Assembly (NCBI RefSeq): GCF_000524195.1
Contig: NW_020170387.1
Location: 1,209,987-1,273,986 of the forward strand
Length of the DNA stretch: 64,000 bases
Direction of reading: 5' to 3'
From: Echinococcus granulosus
Taxonomy: Eukaryota > Platyhelminthes > Cestoda > Cyclophyllidea > Taeniidae
Positions 10,601 through 25,600 of the stretch are shown here, one piece after another (the stretch's first letter is position 1; every line of letters starts with the position of its first letter). The notes beneath the pieces are model-generated. The model had not been told where the DNA came from, searched no databases, and was given only the letters and a program-made list of their open reading frames with translations. Position numbers and translations under genes: made by a program.

Positions 10601-13600
10601 ATAGCAAACTCTAATTCCTAAACATTTAACAATCAGTGTTATGGTTTGCTAACCGTGTTTAATTTCTCTTTCTGCAAAGGTGCGTCGTAGTATCCGAAGT
10701 AGTAAGTGGACACAAGAGTAGTAGAAATAATTTTTGTTGCAAGCTCATCTACCAGCGCTGTTTCGTTCTACCAATACCGTTACATCTTGAGTATAGAAAG
10801 AGTCCGGTGGCTAATGGCTTTGTAGGCACATGTACCTTCACTTCCTTCAAACTACGGCCTACCAGTTAATAAACCCGGACAGACTGGTGCGCGAGTTACA
10901 TCGACGTGCGCGCTCGCCGACGCGTCCGGGCTCTCTGTGCGACGTGGGTGGCGGCGGTGGTGGCGGTAGTAATGGTGGTGAAGGACGGCATAGCGCAATG
11001 CAGAGCATGACTCCAGACGCGTTGGGGATGGGGAGTGGAGGTGCGGGCGGTGGATGTGGAGGCAGCTGTGGTAGTCACTATCACTTCTGCCACCACAGCT
11101 CGCCCTCGCCCCCCACGTTTCGTCGCAATGACACTGGAGAACGCCAACGCTGCATCGCCCGCCTTCCGCACAAGGACCTCATGGTGAAGGGCCTCGACCT
11201 CCTCCAACTCGGTCTCATGTTCCCTCGTGACAACGCTGTCTTCCAACAATCCCTCAACATTCTTAAGGCCGTTGACGCCGCTGCTTGCAAAGCTAGTGTC
11301 CCCCCGCCTCCGAAGTACTACTGGTATTGGAGGTACGCCTCTGCATCACTCATCTCTCCTTCCTTTTCGTCCTTACGATTAATTCGATTGTAACCTATCT
11401 GAAAGTGACTTTTTGGAATTTGGCTTACTTGTATAAAACGTTTAGAACCCCAAAGCTGTTTTACAAAGTCGTTTTTGGATAACCTATTGAATGAACCTGT
11501 GAAACTTTGTGCTCACACTAATCACAGACAATTGAACTGTTTTAGATACCACTGCTGAAATATCTTTTAGATTACTGTAAAAACAGGACCACAAATTACC
11601 TCCTGTTGGTTTTTAATTCACATTTTTTCTGTCTGAAACATGGTTTGCGTAATGTAACTTATGTTTGTAATAACCTCCAATTTCCATTTTTGTCGAGGAT
11701 CTAATGATCTGAAAGTGAGACTTTTCTAGTCTTTTAAAATGCTTATTAACATAATATGGCACCCCGTCAATGCATTTTCAGACATTTTCGTATATGGGTA
11801 GAATACATGCTTTATATTCAGCACTCATCCAAATAATGGGCCTCTATTTTCCTCGGAAATAGGCCCAATCATCAAATGTAATTTATTTGGCAAACCTGAA
11901 ATTTCTCACCTTTACGAAAAACCAGGAACGCTTAAATCATTTAGATGTATTATTGTCAAATTTCCTTTGAATGACTGAAATGTTGCTATCTTTATTAACT
12001 GATATCTGAGGAGTTGGGTTTTGAAATAGATGGTTCTAGTAATATTTGAAATCTTTTTATTCATGATAAGCTTTCGTCAAAGATCTGGCGGTCTGATAAA
12101 ATGACCGTAAATATGAGTGATCAATGTATTAATGGATGTTGGGTACTCTTGCAAAGACCTTGCATTATTGGGAAGCAAATAATACTAACGATTGCATGTA
12201 AACAGCTCTCTCCCCATCATTAAGTATTTCTAGTGTGTATTACTTTCTTAAATTCATTCCGAGTGTGCTTTTTTGTTAATTTTCATAATTTATGAAATCT
12301 TAAAATGACATAAATGATTTTATTCTCGTTTTTTTTGACAGTAACAGCAACAGCGCGGATTCGGAACTTGTGTGGGCTACACGCACAGGAAAGGACAGGA
12401 TTACTGCCATTGCCCACGAAGTCGACTACTCCTCACTTCCACCGTCTTTGCGACGCCGGGCAAAACCGAGTGGGGATCGGTCCATCAACCGACGCTTCTT
12501 GGGCACCTCTGACGGTCGAATTATCATCCTGGACGTCACCTCTGGCTACGAAGTTGCCGTCCACCAAGTCTGTTGATAAGCTCTTTACTTACCATAATTT
12601 AAGTAGCAAAATTCTTTACACCACTCTTCACTGCTGTTCCAGGTTCACAGACCATCCGTCGCTGTTATGGCCATCTCTCTGTTACCCGGAAACCAGTCCT
12701 GTCTTTCTTGTGGAGCTGACGGTCGGATGATGTACGCTCTATTTTTTTTCACAGATGTTGCAAAACATTCGCATAATTATTGCACTTAATTATCACAGAC
12801 AATTTTGCATCTGCTTATCGGTTCTACAACCATACGCGTTTTTCAGATCTTTGGTACCCTTTTATGCCCCTTTCTTGTTCAATTTTATGGAATTAATGAT
12901 AAAATCTTGTCGCCCAAGCTCTCACTGAATGCGATGCAAAATTTATGAGTCTGAATAAAACCCTGTCATGAGTGCACAGAATGGGTGGCGATCTGTTAAC
13001 AGAAAAGTCAAGCTGCCAAGGTGGTGACAGGATCCGCAGGGACTGAAAAGCCCAGGTGGCTGTGTGACTGAGCGAAATATCGTTGTGCTACATTTACTTG
13101 CTATTTTTCCCAGTCTGCCACCTAACGTTGGGAGCATGACTAATTTGTTTCAAATAAAGAAACAAAATCTTGAGCATTAGGTGATTATGTTATGGAACAA
13201 AACTCCTGTCTGAACCAAAGGTTTTGGGTGTATTCACATTCCAACACTCTCGGAGCATCTTTATATGACTTCAAAACCCCTCACTCTCCTCATTTTTTTG
13301 CAATATTACAAATCAATCGTGCAGCCATGTAGTGGATTTTTAAATTGCTGACACTGTCACGTTAGCTTTGGTTACTCGGGAACAATCAAGAATTAGTAGA
13401 ATTTATATGTTTTTGACATTTCTAGCATTAATCTGATGTTGAGGTGTCTTTAAAAGAAAAGAACATTTGAATTGGTGGACATGGGACTGGAGTGCAATCA
13501 AATTTATCTTAGTGGCCACTGGAGTACTCTCTTTGGATGGAAAGGCAGGCAGATATTCATTGATATTGTTCTTCTTTTAGCGTCTCCAATCTGCCTCCCC

Positions 13601-16600
13601 TGGACGCCTTCTTAAAATCACCGAGCGTTGGTGGGTCCTTCAATCGCTCAAGTATGGTGAGCGATATGGGTGTCACCGATTTGGACGAATCCTACTTCAC
13701 CACTATCGACGTGGACGACGATGGCGAGGTCAATGACGACGCCTTCTTCGATGTATCTGCCGAGATGGGCAATCCGTCCTCCCTCTCACCGCCATCGTCG
13801 TTGGCGCCGCCGATGCTCGCGGACGTCGGGGTGCCCGACGATAGGGGCGTGGCCCCTCGGAGCTCCTCACCGGTACTACAGGAGGATGAGTTCCCCATAT
13901 ATACTGTTGCACCTACTGTCCTCGCCAATTTGCCAAGCTCCTTTGAGATTCGACGCAACACCCAGGTTGCCAGCTCTCTTCCCTCTCGTCAAGTGCGTCT
14001 CTTTTGATATTTACTTCTTTATTCAAATGGCAATACGTCGGCCCAAGAAAAGCTAATTTTAACCATTTTTGGTTCATTTATAATTGAAAACATTAGTGAA
14101 ATCTTCACAACTTATTTCCGAAGACCCTCTAAAGGCGTTTTGCTTTCCGCTGTGACTCACCAGTAAAGCCATCTCCCACTTATTACAGACTGTACGACCT
14201 TCCTTGAAAAACAATTCAGGTGTGGCTAACAAATTGCCTCAATCCGCTCCTTTCCTATTCATTTCAGTTCTTTGAGGTTTGCTTTCAATCGTGAAGCGAA
14301 TAATTTCGTGCTTACTTTTGGAAGTTTACCTCAAATTTTCCCATTAGGTAGACCTTGATAGCGGAGATGTTAGTATGCTACTTTCTTACACCTGTTCAGC
14401 TCTTCCACTGTGTCAGACCAATTTTCAGTACTGAGGTTGAAGAAGTTGGTAGTTTATCGTAACGAAAGCCTGAAATTCCTATCGGCACGATTAGCACCAA
14501 AAGCAAATCGGTTGTTGTGGAAAATAGGTTACATCTAAACACTAATGCATTAACTCGTTGGTATTTACAAATTGAGCATTGTTGTCTCGCTTTCTGAATC
14601 ATTTGAAACGTTTTTGGTAGGCATAAAATCATAGTAAATGTTTTCGTTGATTTATTCTTTTGCAAAACATAGTTGAGTTCCCCGACTTTGGAGGATTCTG
14701 CGTACAGGTCACACTTTGATGGCAGAATAACAAGTGTTGCTTATTTCTCTACCCCTACTTTTAAGAGCATTTAGAGTCACCACTGAAATAGCTTATTCAG
14801 TCCCACTTTACTCACCGAGGGGCAATCAACTTTGGCTGATAATGTTAACTTCTAATTGCTTCTAGCCCTAAAACTGACGCATTTAATTCTAGTATATCGA
14901 AATGTGCTGTTTAAATAAATCCTTTTTCGTCGCTTAAAGCTATTTATTAATAGTCCGGTAATTTTCAAAATGCTTTTCGCTTCTTTTCACCCGTGTTTGT
15001 GTATCATTATTTAGGCTGTTTTCACTTTCTAGGATCGCTATGGAAAAAACCAATAGATAAGACGGGTATATGGTAGTTAATAACTGGAATAATCAGGGCT
15101 ATAAATCTGAGCTGTAAATTCACTTGTGGTTCACCATCATCCACTACCCAGACGGTTGACTCAAATACTCCCGACGACGAAACGGTGGTTCAACAGTGCA
15201 TTGCTCTCTCACCTCTGGGCACCTGTCTCCTCTTCTCCGACTCACCCGGTTCATCCAGTCCCACCACTGCCGCTGCCGTTAATGAGATGACCTTAAAACG
15301 TCGACAAATGCACGAGAACTTCCTTCAGGTGCCCCTGTCGCTCGCTGACCAGAAGCCGATTTCCCTCACTATCTACTCCATACTGGCGCAGTCCCAGGCC
15401 AAGTTCACCTTAGTCAAAAGTCGAGAGCTCCTTTTGCCCGCTCAGCGTGGTGAACGCCCTACCCAGGTGACCGTAGCCACGGCCTCTATCTCCTTCGACG
15501 ACTCTCTTCTCATCGCCAGCCTCTCCAACGGCCGTCTGTGGATCTTCTCCCTCGACGAGATCGGCTGGGTTGCCTGTATCGCCTCCTCCATTCCCCTCAA
15601 GGCGAACCCACTCTACTCTGCCTTGATGAGTGCCCGAACACCTCGTCCCGAACGTTCTCCTCTCGATACTAATACGGTAGTAAATGACTATGCCACCTAA
15701 TACAGCAATTATGCAGCCATTTACTTTCAATACCGGTGTGTTGTAGTCATTGTTACTGCCTTTTGCTCATTAATGTTGCGTATCGTTTCATTATTGTTCC
15801 ACATCATCCATTTTGATGATAAAGTACGAATTAGGGTTAGTAATGGGGAGGTTTATTCTTAAGAAACTGTAAAAGAATTTGTTACTACTTTAAATGCGCA
15901 ATATTTGCACAAGCTAGTAGTGTTCCCGATGTTAAAGGGTGAAGTTACCTTCGTTGTGACCTAAAAAATAATCGTGAAATATCGGGAAATGGTCTCAAGT
16001 AATTATTTTTTATGAAGTTCGATTTCGGAAAATTTCTCAAACTTATCACCCTCATCTACAAATAACAGCTTCTCGATCGCTTTAGCTTACCCTCAGGTAA
16101 CGTAGTTTTTAAGAATTATTTGGAAATCCTCCTATTCCACGACCCATTTTAGACTCGAAAGTCGAATGAGAAAAACTTGTTTTGAGAGTTTTCAAACTAA
16201 GGGAGGAATAGTTAATAGTCGCTTTTCTACATGGTTCTAATTTTATCACAAGTGAGTTATGCGAAATTACAAGTTGTTTTTAATAGAATCTGTTCGTAAT
16301 AATACTTCTTTTCTCACTTGTTTAGGTAATGATGCTTTGTGATGTCAATTAGGACTATAGGATTGATACTCCCCATCGATCTCGTGTGCGAAATTTGGGG
16401 ATTATAAGCATGTTATTAGCCTTATCAATGAAGGTAAATGTCGCTTACCTCTTAAAAGTAGGGACAGAGTGAATTCCTTTTTCTTTAAGTTCTTGGGAAT
16501 CCCTTGACAGCTTCAAGGACACATTCTCACGCACCCATTTTTATTATCCTTTGCGCTGATTAGCTATTTTGTTATCTCTTAATAACGCGTCTAGTTAATA

Positions 16601-19600
16601 AACACGCAGTGATTCCCCCCCACGTTGCTGATGTTATCCTACAGTACAGCAAATAAACCAAAACCACATACACACCGTTATGAGATTTTGTTCTATCCTG
16701 TCCCCTAGTCCTACTGTGATCCAAAGCTGGTGGATTTCGCGCTCACTGATGGCAAGGTGGCCAAGGTTTGCATTTTCATCCACTGGCCCAATCAGACTCG
16801 AGCGCCCATCAATCCCGGTGGGTGGATTCCGCCCGACAACCCCTTGGTCGCCGCCTCAATCGATAACCTGGTCCTGGTAAGACGCCTCTTCCTCACCTTT
16901 ATTTCGTTTCCACTGATGTGGCGGATTGGTTGCGCGTCCAATGTTTTACCTATTGAATGTTTTGTGATATGGTAGTTTCTCGAAGTATGTTGAAACGGTT
17001 TGATAAGGCAGTATGTCACCTCCTTTCCTCAGCATGTTTGCAAATGTGTTTTCCCATTTGTGATATTGCTTTAATGGAATCGTATTTTCATTTACGGTAT
17101 CAGTTGCTGCAAAGTTCGAAATCTTAGCCGAGAAAACTAGAGCGAATTGAATGAATGTCAACCTTATGGTTTCTATCATTGGTATTTTATTCCAGAATCA
17201 TATAAGAAAGTATTTGAGCTTTCTAGTTATAAATTATAGTAAAAACCACTCCACACACTACTTCAATACTACTTTTTTTTCGGTAGCTTGCGAACACTTG
17301 ATCTTATCGATCTCTACCTCTCGAGCTTCTTTCCATGTTGCTCATAAGTGTGGGAACTTCTTTGTTTTTAATGTTTTTTTTTTAAAAAAAAACCAATGTA
17401 CTCTGCAAGCAAACTAGGTTCAGATGATATGCAGCACTTTCACAACCCCTTATTCTTCAGGCGTAGCTAATTGTCAAGCTGCTAACTTTGATGGCTGGTG
17501 GTCCGTAAACTTCAGAGTTTAGTCCATCGGAATGCGATTTGAATTTTTGGAAGCTCTTCTTACAAGTCATTCAAAACCCATCACTGTGGATCTGTCAAAT
17601 CATTGGCCTTGTTGTCAAATTGGCGCTTTATTGCGGAAGCAAAATTAGTACTCGAATGAATTCGAAGTTGAAATTCACTGGAGCAAAAATCATTTATATT
17701 TAGAACAAGAGTTTACTCGTTAACGGAAGTAAGGGCTTATACACCGAATTTAACATAAGATATGAAAGAGGTTTGTCCCAAACTGATAATACGAACAATG
17801 GCACCAGTGCTACCAACCAGGGTCCTAAATAACTAGGTGAACTTCCATCGGGCTATTCAAACGGAAGTAACTCTTACCATAATAAGCGTCGTAAGTACAT
17901 ATGGATTACCCAAACGTCCATAGGTGTGGGCATTCGAGAACAAGTTACCTGGGAGCGTGGAGGATTTGCAGAATCCTGAGACCATTGTGACTGCAAGTCG
18001 CGCACAGTTCTGCCTGCCTTGTCCGCCCTCGACCACTATCACCACCTTGGACAGTCAGCCCTTCGGCAACTTCTGTCTCATTGCCGCTGGCCTCACCAGC
18101 GGACGTGCAGTCGTACGTTCAAATCATTTTCATGTTTACTATGTTGGAAAAATGTCGTCTTTCCCTGTTACTTTTAATATCGTTTCCGTGCCTTTTTAAG
18201 GTTAGGTATTGGTCGTGCGAAAAAATAGGCGATCAAAAACAAGTATTTTATTCTTCAAATACCACTTCTTTACCCTAATCACTCCCGAATCTCCAAAAGT
18301 AATTTTTGATCCACATTCAGTTCTCTCATCTAGATAACTGACCGCTTACGTTTGCTTACACAATACTTGTGTCGCGGTAATAGATCCTGTCCTATTCCAA
18401 ATTTGAAAGCTGAATATCACTTGTTCATTCAGTACAATCTATAATTGATGTGTTTCAGCGTTGCTAGACTGGTGAAAAAGATATTAACAACTGTATTTGG
18501 TTTTTCAGTTTTGCTTGATTACAGCGCTTTGACCTAACCTTTGCGTTTGCTATCTATTCAAACAGATAGGTTACCTCACTTGATTTGTGTCGATGCTGTT
18601 TGCTCTATTCACACCGAACAGCAGTATCTTTTTGCTTTATCGGTCTCGCATCCATTTATCAACACAAACGGCCTCCGTGTGGGGGGAGGTTGCATGCTAT
18701 CTCCCTCACCCTTACCTCAACTCCACATTAACCGAATTCGTCGGTATGCCTTGTGTATCCAGTCCGTGTATATAATCCTACTTGAATGCACGCTATCTTT
18801 TAGCTTCGACTTCGTATCTACCGTTTCGCGTGCTCAGGCATTACTGAGGCAATTTAAATTTGTTTCCACAAAAGCATACTTTTCCTTAACTCCATTCTCC
18901 AGACAAGAGCTCAACAAATGTCTTGTACATTCAACTCAAGCCGATTATTTTATCCCCATCCCTCTTTTTATTTCATAGCATACTATAAAAGAGGCGAATT
19001 CGCTAACGAAATGAACTTGTGACGATTCACACTTTTTTGTTTAGTTGTCGCAATTAGTTTTGCGCTGAACAAAACCTAAATATTACTATTCCACTCACCT
19101 TGTGTGTGCGGATGACGTGGCTATTTCACGCTGATCCATGAATTTGAGATACAAGCACACTCACAGTCTTTGATGTTATCTTCAAAGAAATGCATATAAG
19201 ATCTAGATTTAACTTCGTTATGACACTACGACTCGATCTGCGGCCTAAAACGCGAACGGTGTGGTGAGTTCGTGCCTACACACACCCACACACATCTGAT
19301 GCAGGATTGTCTTGAGATATGCGGCAACCGAATGGGTTATTACGCCTTTTAACAACAAAAATAAACAACTGCTGGTAATTTTTACAATATTTTGTTGAAA
19401 AAATCCTTACCATAATCCATCATCCCTTCCCTACGGGATACGGACTTGCCACTTATGATTTTATGAAACGTTTTAAAATCTAACCTCAGTCACCTCCGTT
19501 TCGATCTCAGTTTTAGTTCTCAAATGCCTATTTCGCACACGATTAGCTAATGGTGATACCCAGAAAAGGAGATACCCATTTGGCGGAATAATAGGAGAAA

Positions 19601-22600
19601 ACGGAGGATGAGGCGGTCATTTGAACTTCTGATTACTAGTTCTAAATTTCCAGCCCTTCTCATCATCTTTCCACACTGGTATTGGCCAAATTTGAAGTCA
19701 TAGTGAAGTAGGAGTTTGGGTTTGATAATTACCCCTCATCCATTGGGTAAAACATCAAATAGTGTGGGACCATCTTGCTACATTGGCACCAATGAAACGG
19801 TCACTTTGGCCACGGAAACGTGGAAGGAATAAATGGTCAAAAGTACTGCGAAAACAAATCCATTATTAAAAGTTGCGTAGTAGACGAAACCACCAGATTA
19901 CTCAATTATACGCTCTCTACTAACATTGTGTGAGACAACGGTGTGCATCGTTTAAGATCCTAATGCGAGTTTTTCGACCGTAGATATGGAGTCTGCCGGA
20001 GCGCTGCAAGATTTTCGATGTGTGCGCGCACGGCACCTCGGTGACGAGCGTACGTCTCTCACCCTATGGCTTCTGTCGTTCTCCTGCGGCCACACCTACA
20101 ACCTCCCCCGCTGGAACCTCGCACACTTTCGACCTTGTCGCCGTGACAACCGCCGCTGAGGACGGTGTTGTCAAGGCCTGGGAGTTCCACTGGCCCTCCC
20201 CCAAGGAGCCGCAGTCCACAGTAAGTCCAACAGCCTCCCCTTTTTCTCCACACCCCTTTGTCTAATGGCTCAGAATAGCTGGCTGTCAAGATTTTAGGGG
20301 TGTTTTCAGAGCCTCAGATATAAATTACGACTTAGGGATTGTAATTTCTGAAACACTCGTATCGTGAGATACTTTTTTATCGATGCATAAGTAGATAGGC
20401 TCAAGTAGCAAGGCGCGCACATTTGGATAAAAGTGTGGATAGGCTTTGGTTGTCTCGAGCTAATGATAGGTTCCTCAGTCACACAGTATTCGAATCTCAG
20501 CACATTAAGTCGTCTTTGGAGACGTAATAAAGCATGCCAGCACTGAATGCCATTGGACTGGAACACTAGGTCGCCCATATAGAGACTGGAAAGTCCACGT
20601 AATCAACTTTACATCTACACAAACATTGTTTTACCACATCTCTGATTTATCGAGCCTCACGAAACCTATCCACGCTGTGGTATCATTGCGTGTATTTGGT
20701 TGTCAGTAGCAAAATTTGGGTTTTCAATTAATATATTTGGCAAGTTTTTGACCTATTGGACTTTGAAAATGCTCGTACGCTGGAGAGGCGTTGTCTTCAG
20801 GCGTGAACAGTGCTTTATGTCAAATGCGTATTCTGATAAATAGTTTTTGATACTTATTATCATTTACCTTCATTGGCTTAGTAAAATTATTGCCAAACTT
20901 TTTTAAGCATCTCATACTTGCTGGTTGCGCAAATCGCTACAACGACATACAGCCACGATCGGTTCAGCATAATGATTTTAGCAATCAATCTCGAATCCCA
21001 GTTTGGTGTACAATATCATTTGGACCGACGTGAAATGGCAGATTGTATTTAGCTCGTTTTCTGTCAGGATCTCCAACGAATACAACCACCAAAGCCAGTT
21101 TTTTTTTATCGCCGTGGTAACATGGCATTTGTAAGCGATAACACGATTACTGGCCCCACGTCTCACATGTTTTCTTCGTACGGTATTCTTAAGTACACAG
21201 CACTTGTTCTGCTTTTTTGCTCATGGTACAATCCATGAAGCTTTACCTCTAATGCTAGAGCAGCTCTAACCTACTGAGCTCTATAAACCTTGTACTTTCG
21301 AGAACTAAGCTCCAGCAATGGGCAGAAGATTTTTATTTAGCATGTATTTTACTTTCACTAACTGATAACCGTTGTCACTCATGATATATGGGACGACCAC
21401 ATTCACGCTTTCGGCAAAATGATTAATCACATTGCTTAAAATATCGCGCATATCTAACCGCGGCTAGCTTAATACGCGTAATGCTTGATTTTAGACTAAT
21501 GTATATCAATATCTCCATGGTCATATGTATGAAAATATGGATAGTTTTTCATGTTGTTCTTTGCGCCGGTTGCTAATGCTTTCGGTCAGGTCATTCACAC
21601 CTCCAGCTCTTCTGTACTAACGTATCGAGGATGGCTGGAGCACTGCAATATCAACGGAGTGCTTGAACACCTCAGTTTAATTAAGAATTACGAATACTTG
21701 GATCACTCCACCAAAAAACATATTTCATTTGACCACGCGATGCCAATATCACAACAATTAATAACGGGAATCGGTGCAATCTCTTGTTTTAATAAGCGCA
21801 TGTTTATATGCTCCTAAACTTTTTTAATACGGTGGCTAAATCGTGTTTAAATCCTTCGGCATGGTGTATCCTGATGAATATACTACAGATTCTAAAGATG
21901 TGGCTATCCACTCCGGTTTATTTTTCTTGTGAGTAAAATACTGCAAGGGTCGACCTGTGTGGCTCCCTATACTTGTGTCTAACAAAGTAAATGAGAGCGA
22001 ATTGATAAACCATGGTCATTTTTGTGATGTCTGTTCATTTATTCCCCGTCTTACTGGTTATCAGCCTTTTGCGCGTTTTCTTATAATATTGCCCATCTTA
22101 AGGCTACATTACTACTGGGAGTTTAGGATGCTTCAATGTAACTTTAAACACTCAAATCTAGAAAGTAATGTTTAGTGAAGTCTGCTCATTGAACCATACA
22201 CAGGTGAATTTGAAACTTACGCAATCTGTTCCAAACTCATTGATTACCTTCTCATTGGAAGTATATGCCGATGAATCCAATTAGTATTATGCTAAGACAC
22301 TACATTTCCCCAACTCCGAGAATTAATGTGTCCCGCAATCATTTTTTATTATTTGGTTATTACTGTTGTTTAGAATATGTCACCGATTCTTTCGGGTGAG
22401 TGTTCCCCCTCGCGTCAGCGGCGTGGCTGGCTCGAGCAGTCGGTGAACGTGGAGGCATTCGTGCGTGAACAGCCCTTCCCCCTGTGGGCTGACGTCTACA
22501 GTGTAGTCTTTGGAGTACGGGGCGAGTTCTATGCCATCGGACGTATCAAGGCCAGTTGCAGTCTCCAGGTCAGCCTCTGCACTCATCCTCAAAATATTGT

Positions 22601-25600
22601 GCTAGCCTACTCGGCGCGAAATCTGGTTCCGTTTATAATTTTCCTTTCTCTTGATGTGACAGACTTTGTGGTCTTCGTGGTAGCTTCCTTACCTTGAACG
22701 AAAGCTTAGCTGTGCTTTTTTCCTTGGAATCCTTACGCGTTCACCCGAAGTTCGTAAATATGTTGCAAGAATTAATCACCCCGAAACTTTGTCACATCTG
22801 CCTCCATAGCGCTTGATCGTTTTTTGTGCTTAAGCTACCATATTCGTGTAGTCATATGACTCTGGGTTACCCCTCTCCGGTGTCAGCCAACCCTACACCT
22901 ATTTCTTGTTGCTCGAAGTATGGTTGTGTGTATGTTTTGGTTGAGGCTTTCCTCTACTCATTTCCTACGTGACACTCCATGATGCTCTAACCGTCCTGAA
23001 TTCTAATGGTGATAAAAGTATTTGCGCTTTGGCTTTTCTAATTTTATCTGGGCAATATAAAGGTGATGAGGAATGGACTAAGGTATATTTTTTTTCCCCA
23101 GTAGACAGATACTGCTTAGAGGTGTCTTGAGGATAGCGAATAAATGGCTTTTAATGCTCCTTTCCACCTCATTACCTAAATCCAAATTTGGTTGCGGAAA
23201 GATCAGATTTTTTTAAACAGTTAAAGCTTAAATATGTAAATATTATTTTCGCATCATATAATCATAATCAACAACGGCCTTGAACTTAATTCATGCTTTT
23301 TGGGGATTACTTTTGGCATTGGCTTCCAAGAGCAAGTTGTTAAAGGGTGGGAATATTTTCTGTTAAAAATTTGATGAGTTTCAATCACCTTCATGGCTTT
23401 TAAGTAGTGGTGGTGGCGGTCTGCCAAACTGACAAATTTTACTTGCTTTGATGTGAGAGCTTTTTCTGTTTTTATTCCAGTACTTGAGCTAGTTTTCATG
23501 CGAAGAAGAGTGTAATTTCACCCTAAAGCGAGATGGTGCTGAGTTTCTCAACTTTACTCCACAAGTCATTCATCGACGAGTTGGTGATTTTGTAATTTCC
23601 CTTTCCGTTGGCACAATTATTGTTCAACTTTCAACAATGCACTGCTTCTGTGGGTCCAAATCGTGGGTTACACTTTTCTTACCTCCCCTTTTTGACATTT
23701 GATTGTCCAACGCCCTGACAAACTTAAGCTTCCCTTACTATCTCTATTCCTTTCTCGTGGCTTTTGCCTTCTGCTTTCCTTGTCTTACTGCTTACTAAAA
23801 TTCCTGTCATCATTTGAACTAACTTCCCACGTTCCCCCTCCATGTTTTGTAGCTGAGCTTAGGCGTCGATTCTTCACCAAGTATCTGAATTGTTACACCA
23901 CAATCTTATTGTTCTTCCTCTTTTCCTAATCATTTCCTTCTTTTTTCCTCTTCTTCAATTGTGTCCTTTATTTCACCATTCATCTTGAGTAATTTTAAAT
24001 GGAAATGTTGCAATCCCTTCTTTTATCAGTTCATTTCATAATGAATTTGTCGTTGTCAAAAGTATACTGAGATTTCAAATTCGTGGCTTTTTGTTTTTAA
24101 ATGAAATTGTGGTAAAATTGGTTTATTTATGCAGTAATATTTTATTGGAAAGATCTGTTAACAAAAGCGCTGAAATTTCTATAGTTTAGCTTTAACAGAC
24201 GTAATTTGTCTTCTTATTGGGCATGGTTTATAATCGAGTAATTCTTTAACGTGATGCAATTGGATCACTAAACAAAGGTTTTAACAGCGCAGACAGGCAA
24301 GATCGAATCGTTCTTTTCATCATCGCCTCCAAGTGAATTATGTCAACTGATAATTTTCTCGCTTCTCTCGAAACCCCCCAAAAAAAACATCGATATTAAT
24401 TCACTGATCCATAAATTTTCATGTTTGAAGTGCCCTCTTCAACGTCTAATCACTTTTGTCCCATCACTTAATTTCTACCTGTACTTTTACCGACATAAAT
24501 AATCTAGATTTGGCAAGCATTCCTCTCTCTAGGTATGCGGATTTCATAGCTGCTCCTTCCGCCTAAATGTCAAAACATCATGTTTTGAAATTTTAGCGTT
24601 GCAATTGATGAAAATATATTTATTTAGCTTTGTTAAATCATTCCCTGCTGTTTTATGCACCATTTTCAAATCCACAATCCCAGCAGTGCTTGGAGAATGG
24701 CAAAAGAGAGCAAATGTACTAACTTCTCTCCACTGTTATCTTCCTCTTTCATTTATGATATGTGTTGTTATGGGGAACAAGGAAGAGGGGGAGTGATTGC
24801 TTGCTCCTGAAATGCCTTAGTATCCTGCCGCGTCATTTTCAGAGCTCGTATTAGTTAAAAGTATCCCCTGTTTTTTCTTAATAATCTTATCTTTGCCCTA
24901 TAATAATTATGGATCTAAAGCCGCATGTTCATCGTGGATGGCATTCAAAAACAAATTGGCATCAAATTTATTATTGTTTGTGTACAATTCCTTAAAAATA
25001 GGTTATCAAATCAGCGACCATAAAAATCACCCTCATTTACTTCCTAATTCACTCGTAATTTTCCTGCTGACAATTTTAATCAAACTTTCTTTAAAAAATT
25101 ATCACAAACATGTAAATCATCTAATAAAATCAGGTATTTTACTAATCGTAATTTGAAAAATTCTCATGCTTATACGTGTGTCTAATGTGATCAATCATAG
25201 TTTCCACCCCAAATGCCGAATTTAATAAATCAGTTCGATTCTTTCCCTTGCTGAATTGTTTTGATCAAAACAACAGCGACAGCAGAGGGCAAGACAAAAT
25301 TTGTGCTAATTTTCCATATTTTTGCTCCCTTAACTTTTTCAAAACCAAACCTTAGGGTCGATTAGGGTCCCAGAAGAAAATCAACTATCTTGCTTCAGAT
25401 TTTTATTATCTCTAATGTTACTGCTGCTAAAAAAGGAAAATATATGTATCTTCGAATTAGGACTATTTTCCTCTTTTAAAATCAGCTAAACCCGTTGCAA
25501 TACGAATTCTGGCAACCAATTGTCAAAAACTGATAAATAACATATTGCATATTTGTGACAAAATGGTTATAAAATCTGAGTTTTTCATTTATGACACTGG

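Noticed and set aside
10896..11249. 117-codon minus-strand frame rich in Thr and Arg
   Set aside because: It is the antisense of the Gly-rich exon 8; its low-complexity content comes from the repeated GGT/GGC codons.
15410..15730. 106-codon minus-strand frame
   Set aside because: It is the shadow of exon 12, and crosses its donor site without any feature of its own.
18541..18978. 145-codon + strand frame in intron 14
   Set aside because: No domain, low-information hydrophobic and Ser-rich sequence, and no matching splice sites in phase. A few frames of this size are expected by chance in 64 kb of such DNA.
19278..19294. CA-rich microsatellite in intron 14
   Set aside because: Too short and imperfect to be more than background simple sequence.
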